A stretch of 64,000 nucleotides of DNA, from the NCBI RefSeq assembly GCF_020526085.1, contig NZ_CP084874.1:4650001-4714000 (forward strand), read 5' to 3'. This stretch comes from Klebsiella africana (GTDB taxonomy: Bacteria > Pseudomonadota > Gammaproteobacteria > Enterobacterales > Enterobacteriaceae). Shown here piece after piece: positions 19,630-28,161 of this stretch (the stretch's first letter is position 1; every line of letters begins with the position of its first letter). Below the pieces are notes generated by a model. It was given only the letters and a program-made list of their open reading frames with translations, was not told where the DNA came from and did not search any database. The position numbers were made by a program, and so were the translations under genes.

Positions 19630-19861
19630 CCAGAGTCACCTTAACCCCCGGCCGTGGGTTTTCCAGCCGTTCGCGAACGGTGCGTAACAACGCCGCTTCG
19701 CCATCGCTGATGGTCATACTTTTCACCGGCATGCGGCCATTTTCTGCAATGTATTGAAACAGCAGGCGTACCGCCTCCGTTGGTGTCATATCGAGTTTCT
19801 CCAGCACGGCATAAGCCTCTTTTTTGAGTTTATCGTCCAGTCGAACATTGAGCGTGGCCAT
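19619..19861 (-). CDS. relB: RelB/DinJ-family antitoxin
   Basis: An 80-aa antitoxin with an N-terminal ribbon-helix-helix DNA-binding region (ATLNVRLDDKLKKEAYAVLEKL, then MTPTEAVRLLF) and a C-terminal toxin-binding tail. It should bind the adjacent RelE-type toxin and repress the operon through the palindrome 24-45 bp upstream. Length and fold match RelB (79 aa in E. coli); it also resembles DinJ. Confidence 0.92.
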   Translation of the reverse strand: MATLNVRLDDKLKKEAYAVLEKLDMTPTEAVRLLFQYIAENGRMPVKSMTISDGEAALLRTVRERLENPRPGVKVTLDDL

Positions 19862-19884
19862 TATGCCTCCAGAAAGGGGAATTT

Positions 19885-19906
19885 TGTAATGCAGTATAGC
19901 ATTACA
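19885..19906 (-). promoter_or_regulatory. Operator palindrome of the relBE-type operon
   Basis: The perfect 8-bp inverted repeat TGTAATGC-N6-GCATTACA lies just upstream of the antitoxin gene. Another ATTACATT follows on its far side (19911-19919). It is the natural autoregulatory site for the RelB/RelE complex. Confidence 0.75.
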
Positions 19907-19938
19907 TTTGAATTACATTCGAATCTGGAAAACGCCTC

Positions 19939-21849
19939 TCAAAACCGGCTGACGCACTCCATCGCCACCGTTTTAAACTCATCGAAGCTGCGGGTCGCGG
20001 CAAGGCGGCTCATGGCGCGCTCGCGCAGGAAAGTCACGAAAATATCGTAGATCGCCATCGCCTCTTCATACTCGCGCTTGCTGATAGCGAGCAGGAAGAT
20101 GATATGGGCGGTTTCGTCGCCCCAGGTGATGCCCTGCGGGGCGATAACCGTATAGACCACCGTCTTTTTCGCCAGCAGCCCCAGGGAGTGCGGCAGCGCA
20201 ATACCGTCGCCTAGCATGGTGCTGACAATCGCCTCACGCTCGACCACCGAAGCATGAAACTCCGCATCGACAAAGCCTTCCTCCAACAGCTGCTGGCACA
20301 GCTCAGAGAACAGCGTTTGCTGATCCATCGGCTTATCGATCACCCGGAAGTGGGCGGCATCGAAGTATTTATTCAACATCCACGGACGGGTGCGATCCAC
20401 CAGCACCAGCTTGCCAATCTGATCTAACTGGTAATCGGTGGGGAACGGCGCGATGGTCACCACCGGTTTATCTTTTTCGCCGATCCGCACCGTTGAGATA
20501 ACAAAATCCTCATCGATCGCCTCCCGCTGCTCATATTCACGCTGGGAAATGGTAGCGGCGATCGCCAGCTGCGGATATTTACGCTGCAGGATCGCCTCAA
20601 TCATCCGCACCATCGCATTACTGGTATCGCACACCAGCAGTACGTGCGGCTGGCGCTGATAGCCGATGTTGTAGTGGCGTTCCAGCCCGACGCCGATATG
20701 CAGCACCAGAAAGCCGATTTCGTTTTCGCTGATGGTATAAGGCGTGTATTTGCCCCAGCTCGATACCGCGGCGAGGGTCATATCCCAGGCCATCGGGTAG
20801 TGCTGTTTGATGTTATCCAGCAGCGGATTGGGGATCATGATCTGGTAGCGCACTCGGGTGATCATGGTTTTAATGTGGGTCAGCAGATCGGCATGCAGCT
20901 GGGCGTCGTCCAGCAGGTTGTAGTTATACTGGCTGTTGATGTAGCGCAGGATGTAGTTGACCAGCGCTTCGTCATCATCAGCGCTGATGGTTTCCGGATC
21001 GACGTCCTGCACCTGACGGGCGGCGATATGTACGCACAGCCACTCTTCTTCGGCGGGCGAGAAGGGTTTACCGGCCAGCTTCTGCAGTTCACCCGCCAGT
21101 TCGCGCGCGGCGTCGCGGACGTTCTGCGCCACGTCTTCGGCGTTAAAATCGGCCAGCGGATAGCCTTCGCTAACGCGGCGCACCACCACTGCGCCATAGA
21201 GGCAGATAAAGCGCTCGCCGACGTCGGTGAGGCGAATATGATGCCGGGTGAGCGTCTCCTGCAGCACCGGCTCCAGTTGCGCAGGCACTTCCGCCTCCAG
21301 CGCCTCGGCGCTAATCAACGGATTAATGCCGCCCTGCTGGGTCAGCTCCCACAGCAGGTCGGTGAGGCAGGCGCGAATTGACACCTCGCTGCCGAACAGC
21401 TTCATACCATGGCGCGGGCGGGTTTCAAGAGTCAGCTGATAGCGCTGGAAGCGCTCGCGCACCTCAACCATGTCATTTTGCAACGTGGCGCGGCTGACGA
21501 ACCACTCATCCGCCAGGTCTTCCAGCTTGATAGAGAACGCCGACGTCAGGAAACGCACCAGCAGAAACGTGATGCGATCCTGGGCGGTACGCGGCACGTG
21601 CTGCGCCTTCGGCGCGGTCTCCTCCAGCGCCTGGAAGCTCGCCGGGTTATTAATTTTCAGCTGATAGCCACTGCCGCGGTTGAGCGTAAACTGCGCGCCA
21701 TACTGCGCCAATAGCGCGTTCAGGGCGGTAATATCGGCGCGCACGGTACGGGTAGAAACCGACAGGCGTTGCGCCAGCTCATCCTGCGGCAGCGTTTCAT
21801 TCCGCAGCAGGGTGAAGAGTTGCGCTAAGCGTTGGTTGGGAAATCGCAT
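19939..21849 (-). CDS. BglG/MtlR-type PRD transcriptional activator
   Basis: A 636-aa regulator built as: winged helix-turn-helix (1-60), second Mga-like HTH (about 90-150), PRD1 (about 180-285), PRD2 (about 290-395), a galactitol-type EIIB domain (about 400-490, Cys407 in LLVCDTSNAM), and a mannitol-type EIIA domain (about 505-636, His554 in GIALPHS). Such proteins bind DNA and are switched by phosphoryl transfer from HPr and a cognate PTS enzyme. PRD2 has His325 and His384; PRD1 keeps only His274, with the first expected His missing. It ends the leftward operon, so it probably activates it. No PTS permease gene is recognisable nearby. Confidence 0.88.
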   Translation of the reverse strand: MRFPNQRLAQLFTLLRNETLPQDELAQRLSVSTRTVRADITALNALLAQYGAQFTLNRGSGYQLKINNPASFQALEETAPKAQHVPRTAQDRITFLLVRFLTSAFSIKLEDLADEWFVSRATLQNDMVEVRERFQRYQLTLETRPRHGMKLFGSEVSIRACLTDLLWELTQQGGINPLISAEALEAEVPAQLEPVLQETLTRHHIRLTDVGERFICLYGAVVVRRVSEGYPLADFNAEDVAQNVRDAARELAGELQKLAGKPFSPAEEEWLCVHIAARQVQDVDPETISADDDEALVNYILRYINSQYNYNLLDDAQLHADLLTHIKTMITRVRYQIMIPNPLLDNIKQHYPMAWDMTLAAVSSWGKYTPYTISENEIGFLVLHIGVGLERHYNIGYQRQPHVLLVCDTSNAMVRMIEAILQRKYPQLAIAATISQREYEQREAIDEDFVISTVRIGEKDKPVVTIAPFPTDYQLDQIGKLVLVDRTRPWMLNKYFDAAHFRVIDKPMDQQTLFSELCQQLLEEGFVDAEFHASVVEREAIVSTMLGDGIALPHSLGLLAKKTVVYTVIAPQGITWGDETAHIIFLLAISKREYEEAMAIYDIFVTFLRERAMSRLAATRSFDEFKTVAMECVSRF

Positions 21850-21871
21850 GTCAGTTCCTTGTGGTTACGGC

Positions 21872-23026
21872 TCAGGGTTGGGCGGATATCACCATCTGCG
21901 ATGGGCTACCGACCGGCGTATAGTCGGAGGCAAAGGTTAATTTTCCATCCTTCGGCGCCACGCTGAAGCGGGTAATATTATCGCTACGCTGGTTCATGAC
22001 GTACAGCCACTGCCCCTGATTATCCAGCGTCAGGGTGCGAGGGTAATCGCCACGCGTCCAGATATCTTCCTGATGGCTCAGACTGCCATCAGCCTGCACC
22101 GTAAAGTGGGCGATGCTGTTATGCAGACGGTTGGCGACGTACAGCTGTTTGCCGTCGTTACTCAGCACCAGGCCGGCGGCAAAGCTGGTGCCTTTATACT
22201 CTTTCGGCAGCGCGGAGACAGTTTTGCCTTCGCGCAGCAGGCCGCTTTGCTTATCCAGATGATAGAAGGTCAGTGTCGACGCTTCCTCGTTAATCAGCCA
22301 CAGGCCATCGCCCTTCGGCGTAAAGACGAAGTGGCGCGGGCCGGCGCCCGGCGAGGAAGCGGCGATGAACGGCGGATCGTTCGGCGTCAGCTTGCCGCTG
22401 GCGCTATCCAGCCGGTACTGATAGATCCGATCCAGACCCAGATCGGTGGAGTAAACAAACTTCCCACTGGGATCGGCGGCGATCATATGGGCGTGCGGGC
22501 CATTGTGATCGCTGATGGCGAAACTGCCCTCGACGGCCGCCGCCGGGCGTTCGGCGCCAGCCGGGCCTTCATCCTGATGCCTGTCCACTGCCTCAGCCAG
22601 GCTACCATCTTCTTGCACCGGTAGCACGGCGATACTGCCGCTGACATAGTTAGCCACCAGCAGATGTTTACCATCCGGCGTCAGGGAGAGATACACTGGC
22701 CCGGCGCCGCCGGAGGCGACCTGGCTGAGCGCGGTCAGCTCGCCGTTTTTCTCAATGCGCCACGCCTGCACCACGCCTTTTATGACTTCACTGGCGGCAT
22801 ACAGCGTTTTGCCATCGCGCGAGACGGTCAGCTGCGCGACGTTCGGCAACGAGCTCACCAGCGCCTTATCGCGCAGGGCGCCGGTGTTGGCATCGACGGT
22901 AAAGCGGTACAGACCTTCGCCATTGGGGTTATAGGTGCCTACCCAGGCGTAGTGGGTTTGCGCGGCGCCCGCGGCGACGGCAAACAGGGACAGTGAAGCG
23001 ACAAGCAGATGACGAGCGACAGGCAT
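21872..23026 (-). CDS. Secreted beta-propeller lactonase family protein
   Basis: A 384-aa protein with a clear signal peptide (MPVARHLLVASLSLFAVAAGAAQ) and a seven-bladed propeller of the 6-phosphogluconolactonase/3-carboxymuconate cyclase family. Repeated blades show SRDGKTLYAA, TPDGKHLLVANY and SNDGKQLYVANR. Export to the periplasm means it is not the cytoplasmic Pgl; it may open a sugar lactone before uptake. The start at 23026 has an AAGGAG site; the frame stays open 100 codons upstream through repeats, which is not coding. It lies 22 bp before the regulator gene. Confidence 0.85.
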   Translation of the reverse strand: MPVARHLLVASLSLFAVAAGAAQTHYAWVGTYNPNGEGLYRFTVDANTGALRDKALVSSLPNVAQLTVSRDGKTLYAASEVIKGVVQAWRIEKNGELTALSQVASGGAGPVYLSLTPDGKHLLVANYVSGSIAVLPVQEDGSLAEAVDRHQDEGPAGAERPAAAVEGSFAISDHNGPHAHMIAADPSGKFVYSTDLGLDRIYQYRLDSASGKLTPNDPPFIAASSPGAGPRHFVFTPKGDGLWLINEEASTLTFYHLDKQSGLLREGKTVSALPKEYKGTSFAAGLVLSNDGKQLYVANRLHNSIAHFTVQADGSLSHQEDIWTRGDYPRTLTLDNQGQWLYVMNQRSDNITRFSVAPKDGKLTFASDYTPVGSPSQMVISAQP

Positions 23027-23052
23027 AGCAACTCCTTGATGGTTCAGTGGGG

Positions 23053-23315
23053 GATGTTTCCCCTCACCCCGGCCCTCTCCCAAAGGGAGAGGGAGAAAAA
23101 CGGTAGCCCCCTTCCCTGCAGAGGTAAGGGGGCAGCCCTTCCCGGCAGAGGTGGGGGAGAAAGCCGGTAGCCCCTTTCCTGCAGAGGTAAGGGAGAAAAC
23201 CGGTGGCCCCCTTTCCTGCTGAGGTAAGGGAGAAAACCGGTGGCCCCCTTTCCTGCTGAGGTGAGGAAGCGCGCCGGACGGTTTCCTCTCCCTCAGGGAG
23301 AGGGTTAGGGTGAGG
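23053..23315. repeat. 37-bp tandem hairpin array between aldolase and lactonase genes
   Basis: At least three units of about 37 bp run in tandem, two of them (from 23189 and from 23226) identical. Each forms an imperfect stem, ccctttcc...ggtaaggg. The array is bracketed by gggagaggg/ccctctccc arms at both ends (about 23070-23092 and 23285-23315). It sits inside an operon, where such hairpins usually change mRNA stability between upstream and downstream genes. It is not a CRISPR: there are no unique spacers. Confidence 0.8.
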
Positions 23316-23325
23316 GGCAATGGCA

Positions 23326-24066
23326 CTACTTCACTAACTGTTTGGTCATCTCCAGCAGCTGGCGAACATCGGCCGGGCGGGTGTTACCGCTGGCTTTATC
23401 GATAATCGAGCTGTAAATATGCGGGATGATTTTGCTCACCCCGGCATCGAGGGCGATTTTCAGGATCTCGCTGTAGTTTTCCAGATCGATACCGCCGGTC
23501 GGCTCGAGCCAGAAATCGTGCGCGGCGCAGGCTTTGGCCACCGCTTCAAACTCGGCGCGGTGCTCCAGGCCGCCCATCGGGAAGTACTTGATGGAGCTGC
23601 CGCCCATGTCTTTTAACAGCGCGATGGCGGTTTCCAGCGGCACAATGCCATCCGCCGCGCCGCTGCTCAGCGGCCCGGTGGAGATCTTCACCATTCCCGG
23701 CGTACCGGTCGGCGAGACCAGGCCGTTGACCACGGTCTCGTTCTGCCCGAGCAGCGCGCGGCTGGTGGCCACGCCGGTGAAAACCTGGTTGACGTGCTGC
23801 GGCTGCACCTGGCGAGAAATTTCGCTCACCATCGCCGACTGGTTTGGATCGCCTGCGCCCAGCCCGACGGAGAGCGCGTTATCGATCAGCTTCGCGTAGT
23901 CACGCATATCGGCCACCGCGCTGGCGACGTCAGGATAGTTTTTGGAGAGCACGCCAACCAGGACGTGACCTTCCGCCGCGTCGTAAATTTCACGGGCGTT
24001 GTCTTTGCTGCCCGCCAGGACGTTCAGGCACACGCGGTCACGGTAAAAGTTTGGGGTCAGTTTCAT
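23326..24066 (-). CDS. dgaF: DgaF-like 2-dehydro-3-deoxy-phosphogluconate aldolase
   Basis: A 246-aa KDGP-aldolase family protein (the DgaF group, distinct from Eda). The family cleaves 2-keto-3-deoxy-6-phosphogluconate to pyruvate and glyceraldehyde-3-phosphate. Family motifs include VGVLSKNYPDV, LVSPTGTPG, SSIKYFPMGGL (Lys160 is the likely Schiff-base residue) and WLEPTGGID. Its gene overlaps the ammonia-lyase gene by 4 bp (ATGA), so the two are translationally coupled. The symbol is by analogy with Salmonella; the true substrate may differ. Confidence 0.82.
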   Translation of the reverse strand: MKLTPNFYRDRVCLNVLAGSKDNAREIYDAAEGHVLVGVLSKNYPDVASAVADMRDYAKLIDNALSVGLGAGDPNQSAMVSEISRQVQPQHVNQVFTGVATSRALLGQNETVVNGLVSPTGTPGMVKISTGPLSSGAADGIVPLETAIALLKDMGGSSIKYFPMGGLEHRAEFEAVAKACAAHDFWLEPTGGIDLENYSEILKIALDAGVSKIIPHIYSSIIDKASGNTRPADVRQLLEMTKQLVK

Positions 24067-25181
24067 GCTTGTTTCTCCTTATTCAGAACTTCTGCGATGC
24101 GGCGAGCGACCACCGCCAGCTGCTCCGCGTTTACGCTGCGGACATCGGCTTCGATAATGCCTTCATTCGCTTTATAGCCGCGGAAGTAGATGGCGTATTC
24201 GCCCTGCTTCAGCGCGTTAACCAGATCGCCGGTCTTCACGCCGGTCACCGCTTCGTCGAATTTAATTTCGGCGCGGGCGATATCGCGGCCCGCGCTATCC
24301 CACACCACTCGCGCGGTCACGCCGTTAAGCGTGTTGAGCTGTTCGATAAACGGCGTCATCTTCGCCACCATCTGCTCGCCGCTCTCTTTGCTCGCCGTCA
24401 GGTAGTGTTCAATGGCGCAGGTTAGGCCGAGGATCCCCTCTTTACCCACTTTCATCGCCCGGCCAATCCCCATCGACTGGCGCTTAACCCACTCGACGTA
24501 CTGGGTTTTGCCGATGACCAGCCCGCTGGTCGGCCCTTCAATCGCTTTCGCGCCGCTGTAGATAACCAGGTCGGCGCCCATGCGGTAGTAGCACTGCAAA
24601 TCTTCTTCCGCCGCCGCATCGACGATCAGCGGCAAGTTATGCTGGCGCGCCACTTCCGCGGCCTGCGCCACGTTAAGCATGCTTTTCTGCACGCAGTGGT
24701 GGGATTTGATATACAGAATCGCCGCGGTACGCGGAGTGATCGCCGCCGCCAGCTGTTGGGCAGAGCATTCGTTGGCGTAGCCCGCTTCCACCAGCTTACC
24801 GCCGCCCAGCGCCACCATGGTGCCAACCGGCGCGCCGAAGTTGACGTTGTGGCCCTTCGGCAACACGATTTCGTTATTTTCAATCGGCGTAACGTGCAGG
24901 TTCTCCAGCAGCCAGTCGCTGTCTTTCACCAGCACCGCCGCTACCGACTGGGCAATACCCGCCGACGCGCAGGAGACGACGGTCGCCCCTTCCACATCCA
25001 GCAGCCTGGCGATGTACTCGCCGGTTTTATTCACCAGGTCTTTCATTTCAAAGTACTGGTTCATGCCGGCGATCGCGGCTTCCACCACTTCCGGGCGCGG
25101 CGTGGAAACGCCCAGCGCCGTCATGCGGCCAGAAGTATTAATGACTTGTTTTAAATGATATTTCTCAAAAATCGAAGGCAT
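24063..25181 (-). CDS. dgaE: DgaE-like D-glucosaminate-6-phosphate ammonia lyase
   Basis: A 372-aa PLP-dependent enzyme of the SelA-like fold. DgaE turns D-glucosaminate-6-phosphate into 2-keto-3-deoxygluconate-6-phosphate and ammonia. The PLP lysine is probably Lys212 in YSGAKAIEGP, and the Asp that pairs with the PLP ring nitrogen is Asp188 (LIVDAAAEED). It overlaps the amidohydrolase gene by 17 bp and the aldolase gene by 4 bp. Because the substrate must be phosphorylated, the pathway needs a kinase or a phosphorylating permease, and none is recognised here. Confidence 0.83.
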   Translation of the reverse strand: MPSIFEKYHLKQVINTSGRMTALGVSTPRPEVVEAAIAGMNQYFEMKDLVNKTGEYIARLLDVEGATVVSCASAGIAQSVAAVLVKDSDWLLENLHVTPIENNEIVLPKGHNVNFGAPVGTMVALGGGKLVEAGYANECSAQQLAAAITPRTAAILYIKSHHCVQKSMLNVAQAAEVARQHNLPLIVDAAAEEDLQCYYRMGADLVIYSGAKAIEGPTSGLVIGKTQYVEWVKRQSMGIGRAMKVGKEGILGLTCAIEHYLTASKESGEQMVAKMTPFIEQLNTLNGVTARVVWDSAGRDIARAEIKFDEAVTGVKTGDLVNALKQGEYAIYFRGYKANEGIIEADVRSVNAEQLAVVARRIAEVLNKEKQA

Positions 25182-26298
25182 GTTCCGCGCTCCCTTGTTC
25201 GGTCAGATAGCCCTTGCCCGCGCGGATCGCGGCCAGGGGCACCAGAATGTTGTCAGCCTGCAGGCTCTCTTTTTCGGCATCCACCAGCAGCGTGGGCCGA
25301 TGCTCCAGGCGGAATAGCGTTAAATCGGCGTCGAAGCCCACTTCCAGGCGCCCTTTACGCGTCAGACGCAGCCCTTCGGCGGCGCTGCCGGTCACGCAGT
25401 CAATCACCTGCGGCAGGGTCATGCCGATGGCGAGGAACTTCGACATCACTAGCGCCAGCGAACGCACCGGGCCGTCGATCCGGTTACGGCAATAAATATC
25501 GGAGCTGATGGTGTGCGGCAGAATGCCCATCGCAATCGCCCGCCGCGCCACCTCAAAGCTGAAACTGGCGGTACCGTGGCCGACATCAAGGCGCACGCCG
25601 CGCTGCAGAGCGCGAGTAATCGAGCTGCGCAGTTCGCCGGCAGGATTCAGAATGCGGTTCGGCTTGCCGTTATAGCAGTGGGTAATGATGTCGCCGCTGC
25701 TCAGCAGATCGGCGATTTCATCGAGGTTCGGCGGGTTATTGCCGATGTGCACCATCAACGGCAGATCGCCATTTTCCTGCTGAATGGCCTTGGCGCGCGC
25801 CAGCGGCGTAATGCCGTTTTCGCCCACTACGCTGCTGCTCATCCGCGCCTTCAGGCCGACGATAAAGTCGGGATGACGCTGCACCGCCTGCTTCACCGCG
25901 GCGGCGTCGATATTGGCCATATTCGCCAGCTCATTCTGCGCAATCAGCCCAACGCGGGAGATGTTGAGCAGGGCGTAAACTTCCGTCGCCGCTTTGCGGG
26001 TCAGTTGATAGAAGTCATCGACGTCGTCGGCGCCGGTACTGCCGGCATCGATCACGGTGGTGACGCCGGTAGCGATACCCACACTATCCGGCTCATCGTG
26101 ATATATCGGCGAATTTGGGTAGCAGTGAACGTGAGAGTCAATCCAGCCAGCGCTGACGTAAACCTTGCCGTTCAGTTCGATGGTTTTGCGGGAGGGCGCG
26201 CTAATCTCGCCCAGCGCCGCGATTTTCCCGTCCTGGATGGCGATATCAGTCAGGGTATCGTCGACGAGGCGCGCACGGCGCAGGAGTAAATCAAACAT
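25165..26298 (-). CDS. Amidohydrolase/deacetylase-family metallohydrolase (cog3964 type)
   Basis: A 377-aa TIM-barrel amidohydrolase often misnamed dihydroorotase. Metal ligands are in place: His56 and His58 (HVH), the bridging Lys150 (GLKARMS), His184 (MVHIGNN), His207 (ITHCYN) and Asp267 (SSDIYC). Characterised relatives hydrolyse N-acetyl-D-amino acids and acetyl esters, not dihydroorotate. Placed before the ammonia lyase, it would be well placed to deacylate an N-acylated amino sugar acid; that step is inference. It has a GGAGATAG ribosome site. Confidence 0.85.
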   Translation of the reverse strand: MFDLLLRRARLVDDTLTDIAIQDGKIAALGEISAPSRKTIELNGKVYVSAGWIDSHVHCYPNSPIYHDEPDSVGIATGVTTVIDAGSTGADDVDDFYQLTRKAATEVYALLNISRVGLIAQNELANMANIDAAAVKQAVQRHPDFIVGLKARMSSSVVGENGITPLARAKAIQQENGDLPLMVHIGNNPPNLDEIADLLSSGDIITHCYNGKPNRILNPAGELRSSITRALQRGVRLDVGHGTASFSFEVARRAIAMGILPHTISSDIYCRNRIDGPVRSLALVMSKFLAIGMTLPQVIDCVTGSAAEGLRLTRKGRLEVGFDADLTLFRLEHRPTLLVDAEKESLQADNILVPLAAIRAGKGYLTEQGSAEHAFDF

Positions 26299-26329
26299 AG
26301 CTATCTCCTGATGAAAAGAGTGTACAGAT

Positions 26330-26402
26330 GGCGGCGTATCGCCTTATCCGGCCTACCAATCACGCTGACGTGTAGGCCCAATAAGCGCAGCGTCCTCGGG
26401 CG
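26330..26402. repeat. REP element between DUF4310 and amidohydrolase genes
   Basis: The facing units gatggcggcgtatcgccttatccgg and gtaggcccaataagcgcagcg form the paired arms of a REP/BIME. It lies within the operon and separates the membrane-protein genes from the enzyme genes. Confidence 0.75.
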
Positions 26403-26403
26403 G

Positions 26404-27048
26404 TTAGCTAATCGCCACCGGGAAGATGGAACCGAGGATCATCGCCCCGAGGATGGCGCCGCCGGTGATCGGTTTCTGCCAGATGTAGAACAGCAGTGCG
26501 CCAACCAGCGAGCCAATCCCGATAGGAATCGAGGCGGTCATCGCGCTAAGGATGATCAAGGGACCGAGGAAGCGGCCGGAGGCGTTACCGGCCCCCATCA
26601 TCACGTCGGCGCCGTAGGTGGAATCGCTCTGGTTGATGGTGAACTTACGCGCCAGAATGATGATGTAGCCCACTGCCAGACCAAGGACCAGGCCGGTGAC
26701 CAGCGACGCAGCGAAGTTCGCCACCGGGAAGACAAAGCCCGCGCCGAGCAGCAGCGCCGGCACGCCAAGGCCAATACCGGTCTGGATAGCGCCGCCGATA
26801 TCCAGAATCCCCACCAGCGACCCTTCGATGATGCGGGCGAACAGGAAGCTGGCGCCAAACGCCGCCACCGCGCCGTAAACGCCGGTATCAATCCCCGACT
26901 TCAGCATCGCCACGAAGGCCACTTCGTTAAAGGCGCCAATGCCGTACAGATAGTACATGTGCGTCCCGGCAAAGACGCCGGAGGAGAGCAGGCCAACAAA
27001 GATCGGGAACGACCAGTCGGCATACCAAAAACCTTTATTCTGTTCCAT
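26404..27048 (-). CDS. DUF4310 family membrane protein
   Basis: A 214-aa integral membrane protein with about six hydrophobic segments and Gly-rich loops (LDIGGAIQTGIGLGVPALLLG, MMGAGNASGRFLGPL, GIGSLVGALLF). I recognise it as the DUF4310 family, whose function is not established. It always seems to travel with DUF4311, DUF4312 and the SFCGS protein, as here. Together with the DUF4311 protein 13 bp upstream it most likely forms a transporter; that is inferred from topology and context only. Confidence 0.8.
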   Translation of the reverse strand: MEQNKGFWYADWSFPIFVGLLSSGVFAGTHMYYLYGIGAFNEVAFVAMLKSGIDTGVYGAVAAFGASFLFARIIEGSLVGILDIGGAIQTGIGLGVPALLLGAGFVFPVANFAASLVTGLVLGLAVGYIIILARKFTINQSDSTYGADVMMGAGNASGRFLGPLIILSAMTASIPIGIGSLVGALLFYIWQKPITGGAILGAMILGSIFPVAIS

Positions 27049-27061
27049 TATCAGGCTCCCG

Positions 27062-27838
27062 TTACTTGCCGCTGAGTGAGTTGTGGATCATGTCCAGCCA
27101 GTTCGGCACGGTCAGATGGAAGGATTCGATCATCTTCATGTCGAAGCCGCGGAAGAAGCCGCTGAGGACAAACAGCGCGACGATGGCCACCATCATCACT
27201 TTAGTCACCCGGTTCCAGCCGCTCTCTTCGACGCCTTTACCGATCAGGATCCCCAGCACCAGACCCGGTACGGCGTTACCCATAATCAGCTGCGCGGCGC
27301 CGCCGAAAATCGTCGCCCAGAAGCCTGATTTCTTACCGGCATCGATAGCCGCCAGCCAGAAGATCACCGGCATCACGGTGTTCACCAGCAGGTTTGCCGC
27401 CGGCACCAGGACCTTAACCGCGGTCACCTGCAGCGCTTCCGGTACGGACGAGGCGGTGAGGTTGAGGAAGGCGACGACAATCATGCCGATGATGCCGCAG
27501 GCAATGGCCATTTTTTTCGGATCGTGCAGGGTTTCGCCGACGTTACGATTTTTCAGCATCAGCGCCGCCGCGCCCCAGTTAGGGATAATGCGGTGGTCGA
27601 CGTCCTGGGTGAAGGAACCTGCTGCAACGGAAGAGGCCCAGGCGTTAAAGAAGAAGCCAAGGCCAAAGGAGAAATGAGAAGCCGGATCGCCTTCGCAGGA
27701 ATTCAGCTCACCCAGGGTACGAAACGCCCCCATCCCCTGCGTGGTGGGCGCGTGAAACATGCGTGCCGCTCCGGCGCCCACGCCGACGCCGACCAGGCCG
27801 CCGATGATGAGCGATTTTATTAAAATTATCAGGAACAT
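27062..27838 (-). CDS. DUF4311 family membrane protein
   Basis: A 258-aa integral membrane protein with about six to seven segments, beginning with an uncleaved hydrophobic helix (MFLIILIKSLIIGGLVGVGVGAGAA). The N-terminal third has a conserved stretch (MGAFRTLGELNSCEGDPASHFSFGLGFFFNAW, read in two parts) with charged residues between helices. The start MFLIIL at 27838 is preferred; the frame extends seven codons upstream. It is a probable partner of DUF4310 in a novel permease. No family of known transporters was recognised. Confidence 0.8.
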   Translation of the reverse strand: MFLIILIKSLIIGGLVGVGVGAGAARMFHAPTTQGMGAFRTLGELNSCEGDPASHFSFGLGFFFNAWASSVAAGSFTQDVDHRIIPNWGAAALMLKNRNVGETLHDPKKMAIACGIIGMIVVAFLNLTASSVPEALQVTAVKVLVPAANLLVNTVMPVIFWLAAIDAGKKSGFWATIFGGAAQLIMGNAVPGLVLGILIGKGVEESGWNRVTKVMMVAIVALFVLSGFFRGFDMKMIESFHLTVPNWLDMIHNSLSGK

Positions 27839-27859
27839 AGTCTGACCCTTTGGTAACAA

Positions 27860-28159
27860 TCAGGTTTGCGTGACGAAATCCACTTTATCGAGATCGATGG
27901 CGGTCACGTTGACGGTGACGTCCAGCTCCACGCTGTAGGTCCGTCGTTCACGGCGCAAAAAGAAGAACAGAAACGCCTCTTTTCGTACCGCTTCGCGCGC
28001 ATGAACAACCGTCACGTCCTGTGGCTCAATACGCAGTAGGATATGCGATGACGTTTTCATCACCGCAGCCTGCACATGGTTCAGGGCATCGGCGAAGGCC
28101 CGTGATTTGCTTTCGCCTTTGCCGGCAACCCTCACCGTGGTGGTGAATTGCTCTTTCAT
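27860..28159 (-). CDS. DUF4312 family protein
   Basis: A 99-aa soluble protein with predicted alternating strands and one helix, starting MKEQFTTTVRVAGKGESKSRA and ending in a beta-rich tail. It has three His residues (in ALNHVQ, SSHILL and VVHARE). It lies 2 bp after the SFCGS gene and is presumably a cytoplasmic partner of the DUF4310/4311 membrane proteins. Function unknown. Confidence 0.78.
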   Translation of the reverse strand: MKEQFTTTVRVAGKGESKSRAFADALNHVQAAVMKTSSHILLRIEPQDVTVVHAREAVRKEAFLFFFLRRERRTYSVELDVTVNVTAIDLDKVDFVTQT

Positions 28160-28161
28160 AC

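Noticed and set aside
23089..23262. CRISPR array
   Set aside because: The 37-bp repeats are directly contiguous, with no unique spacers, and there are no cas genes nearby. They are tandem hairpins.
23027..23326. A 100-codon N-terminal extension of the lactonase through the repeat array
   Set aside because: The extension is repeat translation (SAGKG-type motifs). The signal peptide and AAGGAG site place the start at 23026.
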